Assembly: GCA_963677085.2 (NCBI GenBank)
Contig: CAXXFH010000004.1
Location: 3,534,001-3,598,000, forward strand
Length of the DNA stretch: 64,000 nt
Direction: 5' to 3'
Source of the DNA: G963677085 sp963677085
GTDB lineage: Bacteria; Planctomycetota; Planctomycetia; Pirellulales; Thermoguttaceae
Both the position numbers and the translations under genes were made by a program. Each line of letters begins with the position of its first letter. The first letter of the stretch is position 1. The notes below the pieces were generated by a model. The model had not been told where the DNA came from and ran no database searches. It saw only the letters and a list, made by a program, of their open reading frames with translations. Of this stretch, positions 63,050 through 64,000 are shown one piece after another.

Positions 63050-63078
63050 ATAATATACTAATGTACACTCCTCGTCAA
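63050..63078 (-). promoter_or_regulatory. Promoter of the imu operon with an inverted repeat
   Basis: On the minus strand TTGACG (63073-63078) and TATTAT (63050-63055) are separated by exactly 17 bases, 16 bp before the imuA ATG. The spacer contains TGTAC-ATTA-GTATA (63054-63067), a 5-4-5 inverted repeat of the geometry seen in several LexA boxes. Damage control of the operon is therefore plausible. Confidence 0.65.
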
Positions 63079-63269
63079 GAGCCACCAAAATCTTGGGCGT
63101 TCTAGCACGATAGGAATCTGGAAGTGGGCGGTCGCCACATGCTGAGAACCCGACTCAACAACCTGTTACAGTTCTATGGCATGGAACCTCAAGTGGAATG
63201 GGGGCCTCGGTTTAACATCGCCCTTAGCAGTCTCTTGCCGCCGAACACCTCAACTACTGATCGCCAACG

Positions 63270-63282
63270 ATGATACTGACTA
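63270..63282 (+). repeat. Element motif ATGATACTGACTA, copy 5
   Basis: Exact copy after the imu operon and 64 bp before the next small gene. It is followed by a hairpin with 11-bp arms (GTGGACATGGG and CCCGTGTCCAC, one wobble) at 63284-63322, then TGTTGTTTTT. Confidence 0.85.
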
Positions 63283-63345
63283 CGTGGACATGGGAGGCAG
63301 ATTGACTGTCGCCCGTGTCCACTGTTGTTTTTGGAGAAAAATACT

Positions 63346-63582
63346 ATGCCCAACACGCCGCCGAAGCTCCGCAAAGGTGATCGCCACAATTTCGAGACTC
63401 TTCTTCGAGCCGCCGACAACGGCCATTTGGCCCTTGTCAGCGCCATTCGCAAAGCCGATCAGCAACCCGTCGCCCTGGTCTGTGCAATGCAGCGTAACGA
63501 CGACGAAACGATCACGCCAGTTCCCTTCGCCGTCATGGTCGAGGGAAACCCGTTCGAGATGTTCGAGGATCTGACCGTCTGA
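63346..63582 (+). CDS. DUF6117-like small protein
   Basis: The protein has 78 residues starting MPNTPPKLRKGDRHNFETLL. NFETLLRAADNGHLALVSA, PVALVCAMQRNDDETITPV and EGNPFEMFED match the small DUF6117 family known from plasmids and other mobile elements. Function unknown. It lies alone between motif copies 5 and 6. Confidence 0.75.
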   Translation: MPNTPPKLRKGDRHNFETLLRAADNGHLALVSAIRKADQQPVALVCAMQRNDDETITPVPFAVMVEGNPFEMFEDLTV

Positions 63583-63594
63583 TGCCGGCCAACA

Positions 63595-63607
63595 ATGATA
63601 CTGACTA
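63595..63607 (+). repeat. Element motif ATGATACTGACTA, copy 6
   Basis: Exact copy 13 bp after the DUF6117-like stop. It is followed by a hairpin with arms GGGGAGCCAC and GTGGCTCCCC (63618-63638) and GTTTTCGTTCTT, then the next ATG. Confidence 0.85.
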
Positions 63608-63671
63608 CGAAGGCATAGGGGAGCCACAGTGGCTCCCCGTTTTCGTTCTTGAGAATCGCAGGAAACCAACA

Positions 63672-63881
63672 ATGGACGACTACCTCGATCAGTTTGCGGA
63701 GGACCACATCAACGGCGGCTATGGTGACATCCTCGACCAGTTGGAAGCTGAGTCGCAGTGGGCCGACGAGTATCCCGATTTGGACGAACCGTGGGACCAC
63801 ATCCTGGCTCAGCAGGAACTCGAAGACTTCGAGCAGTCGGACGAATACTTCGGTTACTTCGGCGACGGCGAAGACTGGTAG
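63672..63881 (+). CDS. Small acidic protein, 69 residues
   Basis: About a third of the residues are Asp or Glu (MDDYLDQFAEDHINGGYGDI, then DEYPDLDEPWDHILAQQELE). It has the look of a DNA-mimic or anti-restriction-type acidic protein, but no family is recognised. The ribosome site is weak (AGGAAACC). It lies alone between motif copies 6 and 7. Confidence 0.6.
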   Translation: MDDYLDQFAEDHINGGYGDILDQLEAESQWADEYPDLDEPWDHILAQQELEDFEQSDEYFGYFGDGEDW

Positions 63882-63903
63882 GCCAAGGTAGTCTCGGCCA
63901 GTC

Positions 63904-63916
63904 ATGATACTGACTA
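63904..63916 (+). repeat. Element motif ATGATACTGACTA, copy 7
   Basis: Exact copy 22 bp after the acidic gene. It is followed by a two-tier hairpin with inner arms GGGGAGC and GCTCCCC and outer arms GTGA and TCAC (63921-63955), then a new ribosome site. The array therefore continues past the right edge. Confidence 0.85.
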
Positions 63917-63988
63917 AGAGGTGAGTCGGGGAGCACTTATCGCTCCCCGGTTCACTTTCTTGGTCCTACGAAAACAGGAGGGAAACAC

Positions 63989-64000
63989 GTGTGCGCAGGC
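63989..64000 (+). CDS. 5' end of a gene cut by the window edge
   Basis: A strong AGGAGG site (63977-63982) precedes GTG TGC GCA GGC at the edge. Position and spacing relative to motif copy 7 match the other units of the array. Confidence 0.4.

Noticed and set aside
53412..63930. Short peptides starting at the ATG of each 13-bp motif (MILT...)
   Set aside because: Their lengths range from 5 to over 50 codons, they lack ribosome sites and share nothing beyond the motif itself, so the motif is more likely read as DNA.

Overview
The window looks like a piece of a Planctomycetota chromosome, probably from the Pirellulales or a relative. I infer this from the mix of secreted proteins with short signal peptides, the style of the dispersed intergenic repeats and the gene families; no rRNA or other marker gene is present to prove it. 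I saw no tRNA, rRNA or CRISPR array.

Region 1 (1-18.1 kb) is ordinary chromosome read almost entirely from the minus strand: a secreted alkaline phosphatase, a SYLF-domain protein, a secreted prenyltransferase/squalene-cyclase-fold protein, an HlyD-type adaptor, an N-acetylneuraminate-lyase-like aldolase, a two-gene unit with a fused alpha/beta 2-oxoacid dehydrogenase E1 and a lipoyl-domain/KAS III fusion, mtnA, purE, ald, a di-haem peroxidase-like protein and a Fur-family regulator. Two families of dispersed intergenic repeats (called A and B here) occur in this part; family A is not seen elsewhere in the window.

Region 2 (18.1-19.9 kb) is a degraded, mostly non-coding junction. It holds a strong hairpin terminator and one exact plus one partial copy of a 13-bp motif that otherwise occurs only at the far right.

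Region 3 (19.9-44.8 kb) is a defence island. It contains a type IV CBASS operon (QueC-like, TGT-like, CD-NTase, two-helix SLATT membrane effector, HhH glycosylase) preceded by two unrecognised genes, a DUF4062 protein with small partners, AlkD-like and DinB-like proteins, an IS5-family insertion inside a gene, a Gabija pair (gajA, gajB), an HNH-HIT fusion, an HNH endonuclease, and an ATPase/DUF4276/lamin-tail gene set. At least eight single-base losses split otherwise continuous reading frames between 24.8 and 42.4 kb.

Region 4 (44.9-51.1 kb) looks like ordinary chromosome again and has a repeat B copy: a hydrolase-membrane fusion, TfoX-N, GNAT, a TrmO-like and a SAM-methyltransferase-like protein that both carry signal peptides, a BioB-like radical SAM protein and a histidine-rich protein.

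Region 5 (51.3-64.0 kb) is the backbone of a mobile element: a primase-like protein, ArdC-like antirestriction protein, RuvB-like ATPase, excisionase-like HTH protein, tyrosine recombinase, the imuA-imuB-dnaE2 mutagenesis operon and small DUF genes. Single genes here are separated by exact copies of ATGATACTGACTA, usually flanked by hairpins; this gene-linked motif array is the most unusual signal in the window and continues past its right edge.
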